From Rosa chinensis (taxonomy: Eukaryota; Streptophyta; Magnoliopsida; Rosales; Rosaceae), in the NCBI RefSeq assembly GCF_002994745.2, contig NC_037089.1:84716347-84780346 (forward strand): DNA of 64,000 nucleotides. The letters are read 5' to 3'. Positions 47,121 to 60,200 of the stretch are shown here, piece by piece. How positions within the stretch are numbered: the first letter of the stretch is position 1; each line of letters begins with the position of its first letter. A program made the position numbers and the translations under genes. The notes beneath the pieces are model-generated. The model was not told the origin of the DNA. It saw nothing but the letters and a program-made list of their open reading frames with translations, and made no database searches.

Positions 47121-48519
47121 CATCATCTTTATGTAACTTCGGTGCAAGATTGCGAAAAGTAATTCAAACATCCACAAGATTCAACCGTAACTGTCTCAAC
47201 AACACTAAATCATCATATTGATCAAGGACAAAGTATATTATAGTACGTTGTAGTGTCATGACTAATGACAATCAATGTAAAACCCGATCGACACTAGAAG
47301 TGAAACACAAACAAGTTACCATTTGAGCTATGATTGTGCAATCATCATGAAGCCCCACGCCATTGGGATCAATCTACTTATTCATAAAAAAAATCTCCCT
47401 CTCATGTACGTAAAGTCTTTAGACGCCCCACCACCATGAAGTAGTAAATTTTTATCCCAAATCTATATCTCATCATAATAAAATTAATTAAGCTGTGTGT
47501 ACAATAGTACATTATATGAGGATATAAAAAGTTAGGATCAGATAAGAGAGTTCATTACATAACAGAAAGAATAATACGAGATTTCTTTCCACAGCTTCAC
47601 TTTCTAGAAATTTTCAAGCAATCGATATTTCGAAAATTCTGTTATTCACCTACGTGAGGGTCATCTGGTGACGTGGCAGAATGATAGCTGCGAATTGGTA
47701 GTTCTAGGCTATAGTTCTGACCGGATCTGACCCAAGCTGATATTTTCGTTAGAGAGAGATCCAAGAGAGAAGGAAACCTATTAGCTAGGTTGGATAGCTT
47801 TGCCATCAGTTATTCCAACATCACATACCCTATACTTCACAACAAGAACAGTGTAAAAAACAAGAAATACTTTCTCAACCAACTTTCTTGTCACTTGATT
47901 AGTTGATTTGACATGTTATGCGATACATTCAGTCATTCACCCGACCAAAACCCCAGTCCCAAGGGGAGAGAACAGTGAAAATTGAGACTCATGAAATGTA
48001 TGTTAATTACAAAAACCGATTAAACAAGGCCAAGGTTAGAGGAGCTATGCACCGACATTAGAGAACAAATCGCCAAAAACTTAGAGATCGTGACGACGGG
48101 CCAGTATGTCCCCCCCCCTCATGCCAATAATAATTCACACCAAAAATTGATTTGGTACGCCAAAAATATTTCATTTTCCAGTGTTGGAGAGTCAGTTCAG
48201 AATCTCACTCTTTTTTGGTAACACTTCAAAATCCATAACAGCGACCGCAAACTCAAATCTGCCCTTTAATGAAACACAAAAAATTAATAAATGAACAGTA
48301 ATGACACGGCGGTGGCATTCTAGAAAATTTGGGTGAATCCAAGGGCGAATAGAAAACAATCAAGGATCGCAACGGAACAAATTAAATGTATATATTTATG
48401 AGGGCGGTCACATGGACCATCCCGACTCTGCCGGCCCAGGTCGGATCACCTATCCCATACGCCGTCGTTTCACTCCTTCACCCCGCCGGTTACCAAATCT
48501 TTCTCTCTCTACTCTCTCT
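47121..48519. other. Intergenic, ARM-gene upstream region
   Basis: No gene recognised. The stretch next to 48,400-48,519 is GC-richer and CT-rich, typical of a plant core promoter. Confidence 0.45.
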
Positions 48520-48530
48520 CTATATATACA
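48520..48530 (+). promoter_or_regulatory. TATA box of ARM-repeat gene
   Basis: CTATATATACA in a CT-rich core promoter, which places transcription start near 48,550-48,560. A (TC)n tract at about 48,644-48,666 lies in the leader or its intron. Confidence 0.5.
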
Positions 48531-49752
48531 TTTCTAGTCGGCTCAGTGTGGACTCGGAGCTTCTTCTTTGACGTCTGTCCGATCACTCTCTGCTATACGC
48601 CGTCGTTTCACACCTTCTTCTCTGCTTCGCCCTCTGGTACTCTCTCTCTCTCTCTCTCTCTCTCTCATTCACAGTCACACACCGATTTCTGATAATGCTG
48701 CTTCTTGTTGTTGTTACTGTACTCGTTTTCGATTTTGCGAAGCTTCGAATCGAATCCACGGCCGGTGTGGCTTGGTGATTCGGATTAGGATGATCCGTGA
48801 GATAGTGTAGCGCGAGATCTTGTAGAGTGATCATCGCATTTTTGAACTGGATTGGGATTTGGATCGTCGTCGTGGTTATTGGATTGGTGTTTTTGTGGAG
48901 TGGAGTGGTTTTGGTGCCCTTAGGTGTTTTTTTTTTCTGCTAGGTTTTGATTTACTGAGTTTGCGATAGTGCTGGTGTTGAGAGTTGGATATGATGGCTG
49001 GTTTTGGTGGAGATTGAGATCTTGTGGTATTCACAGACTCACATTTCGAGTGGATTCAGTGTTTTGTGGTTAGTGCGTGTATAGTCCAGCGGTTCGAGGG
49101 CACTCCATGTGTTGATTAGGTTCTACGCTTTACGGAGTCTGTTTGGTTATTTTGAAGGATATGAAGTGCATCCGATTTTTCAGTTGGAAAATATTTGGAG
49201 AAACTGGTGTTCTTTAATTGTTATTCACTGATTCACAATCCGACGCAGATTTCATACAATGTTGTTACTGTTTGTGTGTTCATTTCGGAGCTCCAATCAG
49301 TGCATAACTACTGTGGAATTGCATTTAAATGCCTGATTTTAAGATGGAAGTGTAGTTCATCAATTAGATCAGGGATTACAGAATGTAGGGATTGCACTGT
49401 ATGTGACCTAAATCAAACTTATTTTCACATCAAACAGTGTTAGTGCTGGTATCATTTGGCTTAATGTTAATCTGGTCTGTGTTTCAGTTTCGTATATTAG
49501 TTGTCTACTTTGGATTCTTCACTTGGGTTATTAATTTAATCAGGGATTTAAATTTTGTGCTGCAGTAATCTCACTTCTAAAATTTAATATGCTTATCTAG
49601 TTACAAGTGGATTGACTCTTTAAATGCTTGTTACCAGATTATCTGCGTTCATTAGAGCGACCACATCAGATACCAAGATTGCTGTTATTAAATTTGAGCA
49701 AGCATTTTCACTGTCGTGATTTGGTTTGGTTCAGAGTTGAAGGTCAACAGCA

Positions 49753-52007
49753 ATGTCAGCTCTTAGAGATCTCAATACCATACCTGGATCTGAGAGGAAG
49801 AATGAAAGCTGTAGCAAAGGGGTCCTAACTAAACCCTTTGCTGGGATTGCTACCGAAAATCATGAAGAGTGCCAGAAGAAAAACTCTGTCTCTTTGGGTG
49901 CCCCTTCTACTAATGGTGAGGAAGTTGTGAATGCAGTTGAGGTTGCAAATACAGAAGTAGAATACATTGAGTCTGAGAACTTGAATGATGTAGAAGATGT
50001 TGATTTGAGTCTCAAGGTATTTATTGTATACCTTCCTGTGGTATTTTTGCTTAAACTTGGGCATTTTTTCATAACTGGTTAGTATTCATCTATATGTATG
50101 CCAGCTAACTGTATGGTGTCCATGAATTTCTTTTTTGATGTTTCAGACACTCTTAACTGGACTAGAGTCTAAAGATTGGGTGCTGCTTTGTGAAGCACTC
50201 AATACTGTCCGTCGGTTATCCATTTTTCACAAGGAAGCTATGCTCGATACACTGTAAGTCTTGTGTTCTCAAATTGCTCTGATTGAAAGAAGCATGTGGT
50301 ATTGATGTGTAAAATACGTTAACTATTGATGGAGCTGAAGATTTAACTATTGTCATATTGTTTAATAGGGGAGATGTGATTCCACTTGTAGTAAGGTCCC
50401 TGAAGAATCCAAGAAGTGCTGTTTGCAAAACTGCAATTATGACATCTGCAGATATCTTCAACGCTTACAATGACAGTATAGTTGATTCATTGGACCCTCT
50501 GGTAACTTGTTTTCTTTGAAGTCTACTGCTACATTGTATCATCTTGATTTTGTCACTTTGTTTTTATAGTAAAGGGTTACTGTTATATATGTGACTAATC
50601 CTCTCTGTTTTTTTTCTTTGCCCATCTTTGCTCCCCGATTTGATCAAATATGACTCATTCAGCTACTGCAACTTCTTCTCAAGTCTTCACAAGACAAACG
50701 ATTTGTATGCGAGGCAGCTGAAAGAGCTTTAGTAGCAATGACTACATGGGTTTCCCCCACATTGTTATTACCAATGCTGCAACCATATCTCAAGCACAAA
50801 AATCCTAGAATTCGAGCGAAGGCATCAATGTGCTTTTGTCGAAGTGTTCCACGACTGGTAAGAGAAGAGAAATCAGATATATTCATTTGTCTCACTTTGT
50901 CTTTTGAAATTTGTCGTGTATTTGCAAGTGACAGATTCCTATTTTCCTTTCTGAGTAACGAAAAACATTTTATTTTCTAATGACTGCTGATGTTCTTATT
51001 GGTCATTTTAAAAGATTAGGTATGTAGATGATGCTAATGACAGATTGCTATTTTCCTTTCTGAAACACAGACATCCTATTGAAGATTTTAATTTTTTTTC
51101 CTCAACCCTGATGAATTTCCATTACTAGATTCATTTGAAATGTTACATTGCATCTAGGTTTCTCTTGAAGCTGCTACATGTTTCTTTGCATTGCTTGTTT
51201 CATTGTAAGTAGCAGAAACCAGTTCAGGATGCTATTAGGTGCTTAAGAAAGGAAATATTGTTGAAGTTCTTGCTTTTTCCTTGACCCTCAAAATTGCTAA
51301 TACTAGATTCAAGGTTATTTTGAGGTTGTAGTAGCTGATGCTTGTTTCATTGCCCACTGTTTTTCATGTCAAATCTGTTTGCAAGGCTAGTTTTCCCTTC
51401 TCTTTTCATAATTGATGCCATGTATCAGCTAGAATTAGTTGCTCTTTTGCTTCATTCTTATATCTTCCTCATTACTATAATTTGTTTCATTGTATATAGA
51501 CAATGATGTTTCTTTAATTTTCCTGGTGAGGAATTCTTTCATAGGTTCAAGATACTTTTTTGTTCCCCTTTTCATGTTGTTAATCTTTAAGATAGTGGTG
51601 TGAGACCATCACATGATTTGGTGCATCTTGTTATATCACTTGATGCCAACTTTCTGCTAGTTTGCTTTATTTCCCTCTAGGTACTTAGATGTTTTATCTT
51701 TTTTTGTCTGTAGGGTGTTGAAGGTACTAAAGCATATGGGATTGACAAATTAATTCAAGTTGCCGCCTCCCAGCTTAGTGACCAGCTTCCTGAATCAAGG
51801 GAGGCTGCTCGAAGCCTCCTCCTTGAGTTGCAGACTGTTTATGAGAAATTTCAGAATCTCTCTCCAACAGCAGTATCTGAGGAGATGCAACCAGAGGTGG
51901 ACTCTTGGGAGAACTTCTGCCAATCGAAACTATCTCCGCTTAGCGCACAAGCTGTTCTTCGGGTGACCAATATCTCTCGGGAAGGTCTTGTTGTTGGCTC
52001 CTCTTGA
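49753..52007 (+). CDS. ARM/TOG-like repeat protein
   Basis: Five coding exons in phase (49,753-50,016; 50,147-50,253; 50,369-50,501; 50,663-50,857; 51,714-52,007) encode 330 residues. A probable 5'-leader intron ends near 49,735 (TTGGTTCAG). Residues 1-88 are polar and likely disordered. From residue 89 come helical ARM/HEAT-type repeats of the TOG/CLASP-N kind: LTGLESKDWVLLCEALNTVR, VIPLVVRSLKNPRSAVCKTA, LLLKSSQDKRFVCEAAERAL, and YLKHKNPRIRAKASMCFCRS. TOG-type arrays often bind tubulin, so a microtubule role is possible but only inferred. The start codon is the first ATG after the leader intron. It lies 2.2 kb upstream of the MBD9-like gene on the same strand. I recall Arabidopsis At3g01450 as an ARM protein next to MBD9 (At3g01460). 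Confidence 0.9.
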
Positions 52008-52339
52008 CACATGTTGATACAACACAGACAAGATTTAGTACTACTGTCTCCATTTTCAAACAATTATGAGCTTTAGCAAGAAGCCTACATCTGCCCTTGC
52101 TTAGTTGCTTTGGTTTGATATTCATCAATTTCAATTTCTGTTTTTTCTTCTTCTTTTTTACGCGTCTGTAAATACTTTCAGGTGGTTGAGATTGAGATGT
52201 TTATATAGTGGCCATGCATTCTTTTGACATGGGTTGGATGTCCATTAGGTTTTCGTTCTTTTTTTCAGGTCAATAAACTTGGTTACTTTTTGCCTGGCCT
52301 GGTCATTCCTTAACATAGCCCCAAGACCTCTCACACTAG

Positions 52340-52790
52340 CATGTACATCAGCTGCATCCTGAACCTGGGAGGCCGCTACTGGATTTAAGAGGCATGTTGG
52401 TAGAAACAAATTCGGTAATCAATCTTTGAATTTGGGAGAAGATAATCTGTGCACTTACATACCTGTGACAATAGATCTTATCATTTCGTGCCTTCCAAAT
52501 CCGGTGACATAAACAGACAGCAAATACTAATTTTTCCATAGTTAAAAGTGATATAGTGTAACGAAATAGTTCAAGAAAAGTTCTACACTCAAGCACCCAC
52601 TGCACCATTGAAAGTAGTTAATCTCCAACATTCCTTTGCTTTAATTAGAACAAGACCAAATTGCATGAATAGTAGTCTTAGGAGAGCTGTGACATCTCGA
52701 ACAAACTGAAGAAGAGAGAATGCCTCAGAGTCTCGGTGATGGAGATTACACAAGAAAACTTGGCTTGTATGTGTTGTGCATGTATGCAAC
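52340..52790 (-). pseudogene. LINE reverse-transcriptase zinc-region remnant
   Basis: The minus-strand frame at 52,348-52,608 includes FAVCLCHRIWKARNDKIYCH then RYVSAQIIFSQIQRLITEF. This is typical of the region between the zinc-binding (zf-RVT) domain and RNase H in plant non-LTR retroelement proteins. The flanking minus frame (52,589-52,789) may contain the preceding zf-RVT part in another frame. Decayed and short, it lies in the 3' flank of the ARM gene. Confidence 0.65.
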
Positions 52791-53852
52791 CATTAAGTTA
52801 TTTGTACTGGAAACCATTTGATCTAAAGGCATTAGTTTTTTCTTCATAAATGGAATGTTGTGGGTTTGATTTCCTGATAACTAGTTGTTCTGGTTTTTAA
52901 TCGAGGATTTCTGGTGAGAGATTTTGAAATTCCTCCCTGATATCAACAACTAGTTGTAATAGAAAACAATTATTTGCTACAACTTTGTACAATAAAACCA
53001 TAAATAGACATAGAAGCATACAGTTCATTGGTGAACGTTTGATTAAACTTGAAATGACGCAAGGAGATAGTATCAACTTTCAATATTAATAATGAGAATG
53101 AATATTATAAACCATCCGAGCAACTTTAGCGTTTTCAGAGCTGATAAAAGAAATATTATAAACGAATCTTTTCTCTTACTTTTAGAGAGATTAATGATTT
53201 TTGGAGAAAGAAAATGAAATTTTGCTCACATTTTCATCCAAAAAAAAAAATTTGAAAGACATAATATTCTGATCTAATTTATAACGATTACTATTTGATA
53301 TTCAAGCTCTTTTGCGCTGGTTAAGAGCTCAATAAAGTTTTTATTTTTTATTTTTTATTTTTTTTATCAAAGAGCTCAATAAAGTTAAACACAAGAATAT
53401 TGAGTCAAAACTTGTCACTTTGTACAAGCATTCACCACACTAATTATTATACCATAATCGTTCATCCGTGCACATTCGATCAACTTTTAAATGACTCAAA
53501 TAGATAATCTCAACGTAATAATGATGAGATTTTGTATTTCCGTGCTAACACGGATATACTAAAATCTAATATCGTACATAATAATGACTTACGTTACACC
53601 AGATAAAACATTCAATAAAGTATATTCAAACAATCACCAGACATTACCGCCTTATGGCGCGATATGATGTCAGAGCTGTCCAGACCAAACTTTTAACCTG
53701 CCATTAAAGCCGGTAAAAGAAAACTCGTAAATCATTTTCAGATGAAAAAAAAAAAAAAAAAAAACCACTCTAGCTCACCTTTTTCACGCAAAAGTAAAAT
53801 CCCGAAGCAACGAAGGCTTTGGTGTGTGCAATGAAGGGTCTTCATAGAATAA
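52791..53852. other. Intergenic, MBD9 upstream region
   Basis: AT-rich with no gene. An A tract at about 53,744-53,764 and an AT-rich T tract near 53,340-53,366 are the only notable features. Confidence 0.45.
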
Positions 53853-53861
53853 AAACCCTAA
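53853..53861 (+). promoter_or_regulatory. telo-box (AAACCCTAA)
   Basis: Exact AAACCCTAA match about 120 bp upstream of the TATA box. Telo-boxes are known in plant promoters of growth-related and Polycomb-bound genes. A single copy may also be chance. Confidence 0.4.
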
Positions 53862-53970
53862 ACCCGGGAACCCGGCAAGGAGAGGTTTGGATTAGATTGT
53901 GTGTGTACTGTTTGGAACTCCGAAAATCGGTCCACAAGTCCAGGTGTCGCACATGAAGGGCGACTAGGGT

Positions 53971-53981
53971 ATTATATATAC
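53971..53981 (+). promoter_or_regulatory. TATA box of MBD9-like gene
   Basis: ATTATATATAC lies about 265 bp before the ATG. It predicts transcription start near 54,005 and a GA-rich 5' leader of about 240 bases. Confidence 0.55.
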
Positions 53982-54201
53982 AAACCCAAGCGCGTCCGCC
54001 TCACTTCACCTTCTTCTATCCATTTACAATTTTACAGTCCCCGTTTAAAATCAGAGAGAAAACAAAAGAGAAACAAAGAAAGAGAAAGAAAGAGAGAGTT
54101 GGTCTCGTTTTTCTTGTGTCTCTAGAAAACCAGAACCTCGCCGGAGAATCTCAGCCGTCCGATCCGAGAGACCAGAGATTGGAAAATCTGAACCGTCAAC
54201 A

Positions 54202-54246
54202 ATGGTACCGGCGCCGACCTCGAGCTCCGAACCCCGACGCGGATGA
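54202..54246 (+). promoter_or_regulatory. Upstream ORF overlapping MBD9 start
   Basis: A 14-codon upstream ORF (MVPAPTSSSEPRRG) begins at an ATG in good context (ACAATGG). Its TGA at 54,244-54,246 overlaps the main ATG at 54,243 as ATGA. The main gene then has two adjacent ATGs in frame (54,243 and 54,246). This geometry could limit main-frame initiation or allow termination-reinitiation. That is inference; translation was not tested. Confidence 0.5.
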
Positions 54247-57200
54247 TGGAACTGAACGATTCGAGTAGCGACGAAGTCCGGGACGCCGGAGCTGAGCCGA
54301 CGAGGGGGGCCGGACTCGGGATCGATCTCAATGAGAGGATCCCTTCCCCTCCAGAAACCCTACCGGATTCATTAGACGTGGTCCGGTATTATCAAGATAA
54401 TCCATCTCCGCCGCCGGGAGGCCCGGCCGGAGTTCCCGGAGGCGGTCGCGGCTCTGCCTGCGCCTCCTGCGGGAAGCCCGAGGTCCGCGGACACGTGGTG
54501 GTCTGCGACGGCTGCGAGCGAGGGTTCCACCTCACCTGCGCCGGAATGCGCGGCCGCCAGGCTGTCAATTTGGACGAGTGGGTCTGCGGCGAGTGCCAGT
54601 GCGGCGGGGTTAAGAGCAAGCGGTGGCCGCTCGGTGTTAAGTCCAAGCAGATTTTGGATATCAACGCGTCGCCGCCGAGCGACGGCGACGGCGACGCTGA
54701 CGTGGCCGAGGAACTGATTGAGTTGAGGTAATGTCGTTTAGTGCATTTTGCTAATCTGTTATTAATAATGCTCAAGTTTGATTCTTTTGAACTGTTTTTG
54801 GATTAGGGTTAAGAGATTGATAGTAAAGGCTTAGTTTTCGATTTCTCTGAGCTCATTTTATGCTGATGCATTGAACTCTAGACTTAGGCAATGGATTAGG
54901 GAGGATAGTTTCGAAGAATGATTGCGAAGAATTACTGTTCCAAAGTTCCATGCATGCTATTTGCCTACTACATTTCTGTCTTCTCCATTCGGCCAATTGG
55001 AAGATTAGTTTTACAATAATGACAGTCAAGCCTTGGTCTTTAAGCCATGCATTGTTTTGATTCTTTGAGCTTGTCATGATGATAACATCATTAGACTTAG
55101 AAGAATGATAGTAAAGACTCACTCTTTCCAGAATTGCATGCATGGTATTTTACCTATTACATTTATGCCAATGGACTAGGCAGATTTGAGCTCGTTCCAA
55201 CACCTAATTGTTATCACTGGATGCAGCATCTGTCCAAGGCTAGTGCCATAATTTAGTGATTAATTTGAACATGGTGGCCTTGTTTTCACTCATTGCTGAT
55301 ATGTGTTATAACTTCTTTTACATTTGCACTGATCCTATATTATGTATCTCATGTCTATTATTGATTGTTTAGCATTTTGATTAACTTCTTTAAATGCATG
55401 TTGTCCATTAGTAGTTACTGCTTATACTTATTTTGATTTTAGAAAGCACACTCCCGGTGGTAATTCTTTTGGTGGAAATCCATTTGGTGCTCCAGTGACT
55501 TATTCAAACTTCTTGTACTCCGGAAATGGATTTGGCTTGCCCAAAGCTTCTGGGAATTTGACACATGCGGTTAAATATGAAGATACATTGCATCATACAG
55601 AGACTGCTAATGGAAGATTTGAGGAAGTAGATTTGAGTTTTCCAGCTGGAAGGCATAGGAGTAGTAATAATACAGCTATTAGACTATCATCCCCAAATTC
55701 AAATGAAATAATTCTGAAGGCTCTTAGAGATTTTGTTTCTGAGAGGCATGGGGTGCTGGAGGAAGGTTGGCGTGTAGAATTTAAACAGTCAATAGACAGT
55801 AGTGAACCATATATAGTTTACTGTGCTCCAAATGGAAAGAAATTTGATTCATTATCAGAAGTTTCGTACTATCTTGGGTTGACATCCGGCAATTCTGTGG
55901 GGTCTGAATTAAGAAGAGAGGGGTCTTTGTCTATGACAGAGAAGACTTATCAACCCAGAAAAAGAAAGTCAAGAACTTTATGTGCCAATGGATTGACTGA
56001 AAAAAAGGAAAGTTCGATCAGTGGTTATTGCAAAAAGCTCTCTTCCCATGGTCCAAGTGCGGAAGTTTCCGCCCTTGGTTTTGTGAATAATGGAGAATTG
56101 TCAGAAGCTGGATCAAAAGGAATTGGATGCATCATGTCGCAGCACAATAGTGTGAGTTTATCTGTTTTGTAATTGTTATCTTTTTATGGAAAAAAAAAAT
56201 GCCGAGGCATAGCATAAGTTTTATCTAGTTTTACTTTACTGACTTCTGTCTGTTTTACTTTTCAGGAGGGATTCCCAGTGCAGTTTGAAGATTTCTTTGT
56301 TCTTTCTTTAGGAAAAGTTGATACAAGGCCCTCTTATCATGATTCTAATTTGATCTGGCCAATAGGTTATAGATCGTGTTGGCATGATAGGATTACTGGT
56401 TCCTTATTTATATTTGAAGTTTTAGACGGTGGTGATTCTGGACCAGTTTTTAAGGTCAGAAGATGTTCGTGCTCTGCCTTACCCATTCCCAGTGGTTCGA
56501 CTATTCTGTATAGGCCAGCACTTGGTGATTTTTGCACTCAAAGTGATCAAGACAGTCATGACACGTACGGAAATGATGGAAGTATACAGATGATACTGTC
56601 AGATCCTTCCCCCCCAATGGAAAATGATGTTTTTTCGTGCCTGATGGGTTGTTCGGATAAAGCCAATGATGTTCAGACAACGACCCAATTGCATTTTGAA
56701 AGTCATTCTGTTTGTGAAAAATCTGGATCTCGCTCATCTACTGATTTGGCTGCCGGGGATGATATTGGTGAGATGTTAGTAGAAGATCATTCATCATATT
56801 CAGCTTGGAGAATCATGTCGCAAAAGATTGTTAATGCTTGTTCTGAAATATATAAACGGAGAGGTAGTATTAAGTTTTGTTGTAAGCATGTTGAAAATGC
56901 TAGTGGTTTGCATAATGGGGTTATAACAAATGACAATAGCCAAGTGAACCATACTTCGTTGGACAAGTTTTGTAGTTTACCTGCTTCTCTCAGTATACCT
57001 TCTGTAAGTCAGGCAGATAATGAGTCAGGTACTTGTGATGACATAGCAAAATGGCTCGAGCAGGATAGATTTGGATTAGATGTCGATTTTGTGCAAGAAC
57101 TTTTGGAGCAGCTTCCTGGTGCCCAGTCCTGTTCTCAATATCAATTTCTTAGAGATGGAAGTAATAATTCTACATCGCTGACTGTTGGAAACGGGCATCT

Positions 57201-60200
57201 AGTGGTTAAAATGGGGGCTGGGTTGCATGGAAAAGAAGAGGAAGTTTTAGATCGTTTATTTAGGAGGTCTAAAAAAGCCAAGTTGGCTGAGGTTCATGTT
57301 AAGAATGATCATCCACCTCCTCTTGGGAAGCCATTGTGCTCGAGGATCCCTCCTGCACTTGTTGGTGACTTGTATCAGGTATGGGCATGCTCTTTGCAAA
57401 TGTTTGTTAACATATTCTGATTGTTAGATTAGCATTTGAGAGATTGACAGGTACAAAGCTTATTGGTCTTCTGCTTATATACTCAGGTTTGGGAACTACT
57501 ATGGCGCTTCCATGGTATTTTGGGTCTAAAGGAGGCATTTTCATTGAAAGAACTTGAGGATGAACTCATAAACCCTTGGTTTGCCAGCTCAGATCTACCA
57601 GAGAAGTATGAGAGTGAAATCCAGGGCACCAAAGCTTTAAAAGCACGTAAAGTTGATTGTAGAAGTGGTCTAGTTCTATCATCTAGCTCTGAGTTCAGTT
57701 CGGCAGTTTCTAGGGATAACCCTCATGCATTCATCCATATGGAAACCGGAGCAATGAAGGAGGCAGCTGAAGCTAAACTCGCATCTGTTACCTACAATAG
57801 ATGTTCCGGCATAGCTTTGACAAAGGCTCACGCCTCACTGCTAAAAGTGCTCATAGGCGAGTTGCAGTCCAAGGTTGCTGCACTGGTTGATCCGAATTTT
57901 GATTCTGGAGAGTCCAAATCAAAGCGGGGAAGGAAGAAAGATATTGACTGTTCTATTCCTGTGAAAAGATCGAAGCTACTTCCAATTAATGAATTGACTT
58001 GGCCAGAGCTGGCACGGAGATACATCTTGGCTGTGTTAGCCATGGATGGTAACCTTGAGTCTGCTGAAATTACTAGTCGTGAAAGCAGTAAAGTATTTCG
58101 CTGCTTACAAGGTGATGGTGGCGTGCTTTGTGGCTCTTTATCTGGAGTAGCGGGGATGGAAGCAGATGCACTTGTAAGATCAGATCTTTTTTTTTTTGTG
58201 GTGATATGATATTTTATAATCCTGTGGAAGTAATTAGGTTTCGCCGGAATGACAGGGGGAACTCATTCATTGTGCTCACCATCTGGCTTAGATTTTAGCT
58301 TAATCTTATCGTCATATCATATCATAGTATCATACATACGTTCATGACTTAAATCATGCCAATTTTTGTTTATTTTTGTTTATTTGTTTTTGTTTTTGTT
58401 TTTAAATATAAGAAACTTAGATTGTTATGGAAAAGTCATCGGGTAACTTTTTAGTGTTCAGCTGTGGACAAGAGGTCTGCTATCTAGACAAAGCTGTAGT
58501 CTTAATTACTGTGTGCAACTCCCATCTACCCAAAGCTGTAGTCTTAATTACTGTGTGCAACTCCCATCTACCCAGAAGAATGTCTTGACACCTCAGCAGA
58601 CTGCAGCTTCCAAATCAGAATGAATGAAAAGAATAGGAATGTCATCAATTAGTAACTGTCAGAGTCTATCAAGAGACCCACAACATCACTCTGTTCCTTG
58701 AAGAAGTCACCTCCAACCCTAGCTTCCTTGCTAAACTTCTGGCTTTCAGTGCTGTTGGAATCACCCAACAATTGCCAGCACTTGATAATTTCTTTAAGCA
58801 ATGGACCATAACTTTATCTTCACCACTTGATACTGACAAGGGATTGACCATGGTCTCCTTCCAAGAACAAGTATATTTGAGGCTGCATGTTTTGACCTGA
58901 CAGTTGCTGTATGAGTTTTAGGTTCCAGAAAGGGGTGAAATTGGTCAATTAGTTCAACTGCAAACTTTTGACATTTCAAGTTGTTTGAAGCACCACACTG
59001 TTGATATGTTTTATGCAGTGCTTTGCTATTTGAAAGATAATGGTTAAAAATACAGCCCTAATTGTTAGGATCTTGATTTTACTCGTCTCTTCTGAGTTCC
59101 ATTGTTTCTGTGATTTTATGTATCATGCTTTCTTTGTTTGCATCACTCAACAGCATATGTCTGCCAAAAAAAAAAAATGTAGTTTTTACTTGGTGCAATG
59201 ACTAGTGAAAATGAGAGTGCATATTAATGTTCTTGTTTCTTTAAATTTCAGTTGCTTGCAGAGGCCACAAAGAAAATCTTTGCTTCACTTGATGGGGAAA
59301 GTCATGTATTCACCATAGAAGCAGAAGGGTCGGATGGAACGGTGTCTGTTGAAACAAATTTGGGAAATGATGGTAATATACCAGCGTGGGCGCAGATGCT
59401 GGAACCTGTTAGAAAGCTACCGACAAATGTGGGAACAAGAATCAGAAAATGTGTTTATGAAGCTTTGGATAAGGATCCACCAGAATGGGCAAAGAAAATA
59501 CTGGAACATTCTATCAGTAAGGAAGTTTACAAGGGCAATGCCTCAGGACCTACAAAGGTGCTTTTCTCAGTAACTTTAATATGTTATTAACCACTAGTTA
59601 TTGTCTGGTAGAAAACTTGATAAGAAATAGAAGTTGGCTTGTTTTACTTGCAATGCCAGCACATTAACACCTGTTATATTCAAGTATCATATGCCTCCCA
59701 CCAAGTTAGTTGTGCACCTGACCAACTTCTGTCTGTTGTCCTGTGCTCCTTATGGAACTAGTCATATTCTTCATAGGTTTAAGTCATAAGCCTATTTGAT
59801 TAGAAGGCAAGTTAGCTTAGATTAGGCATGCTGCCTGACCAGGTTATCTCTGGCAAATAAATTATGTGAGTTGTGCCTTTTAACTTTCTCATCTTAAGAT
59901 CTCAATGTTTAGGTACTTTACAATTTTAAAGAAAAAGTCAACTATGCTGTCATGCTAAGGTTGAATCTTTCTTTTTTTGGTACAATAAGGTTGAATCTTT
60001 CTGCTTGTTATGGAACTAAGAATTATGGTTTTCTATGGTTGTCTATCTGAAACTTAACGTACATTTTTGTATGATTACTTAAAGTATGATTCTGAATTTG
60101 AATCTTCCTTGTTGATTGGGCACAGAAAGCGGTTATTTCAGTGCTCGCAGATGTGAAGGCTGAATCTTTAAAACAAAAATCTGAGAAGGGAAGAAAACGG

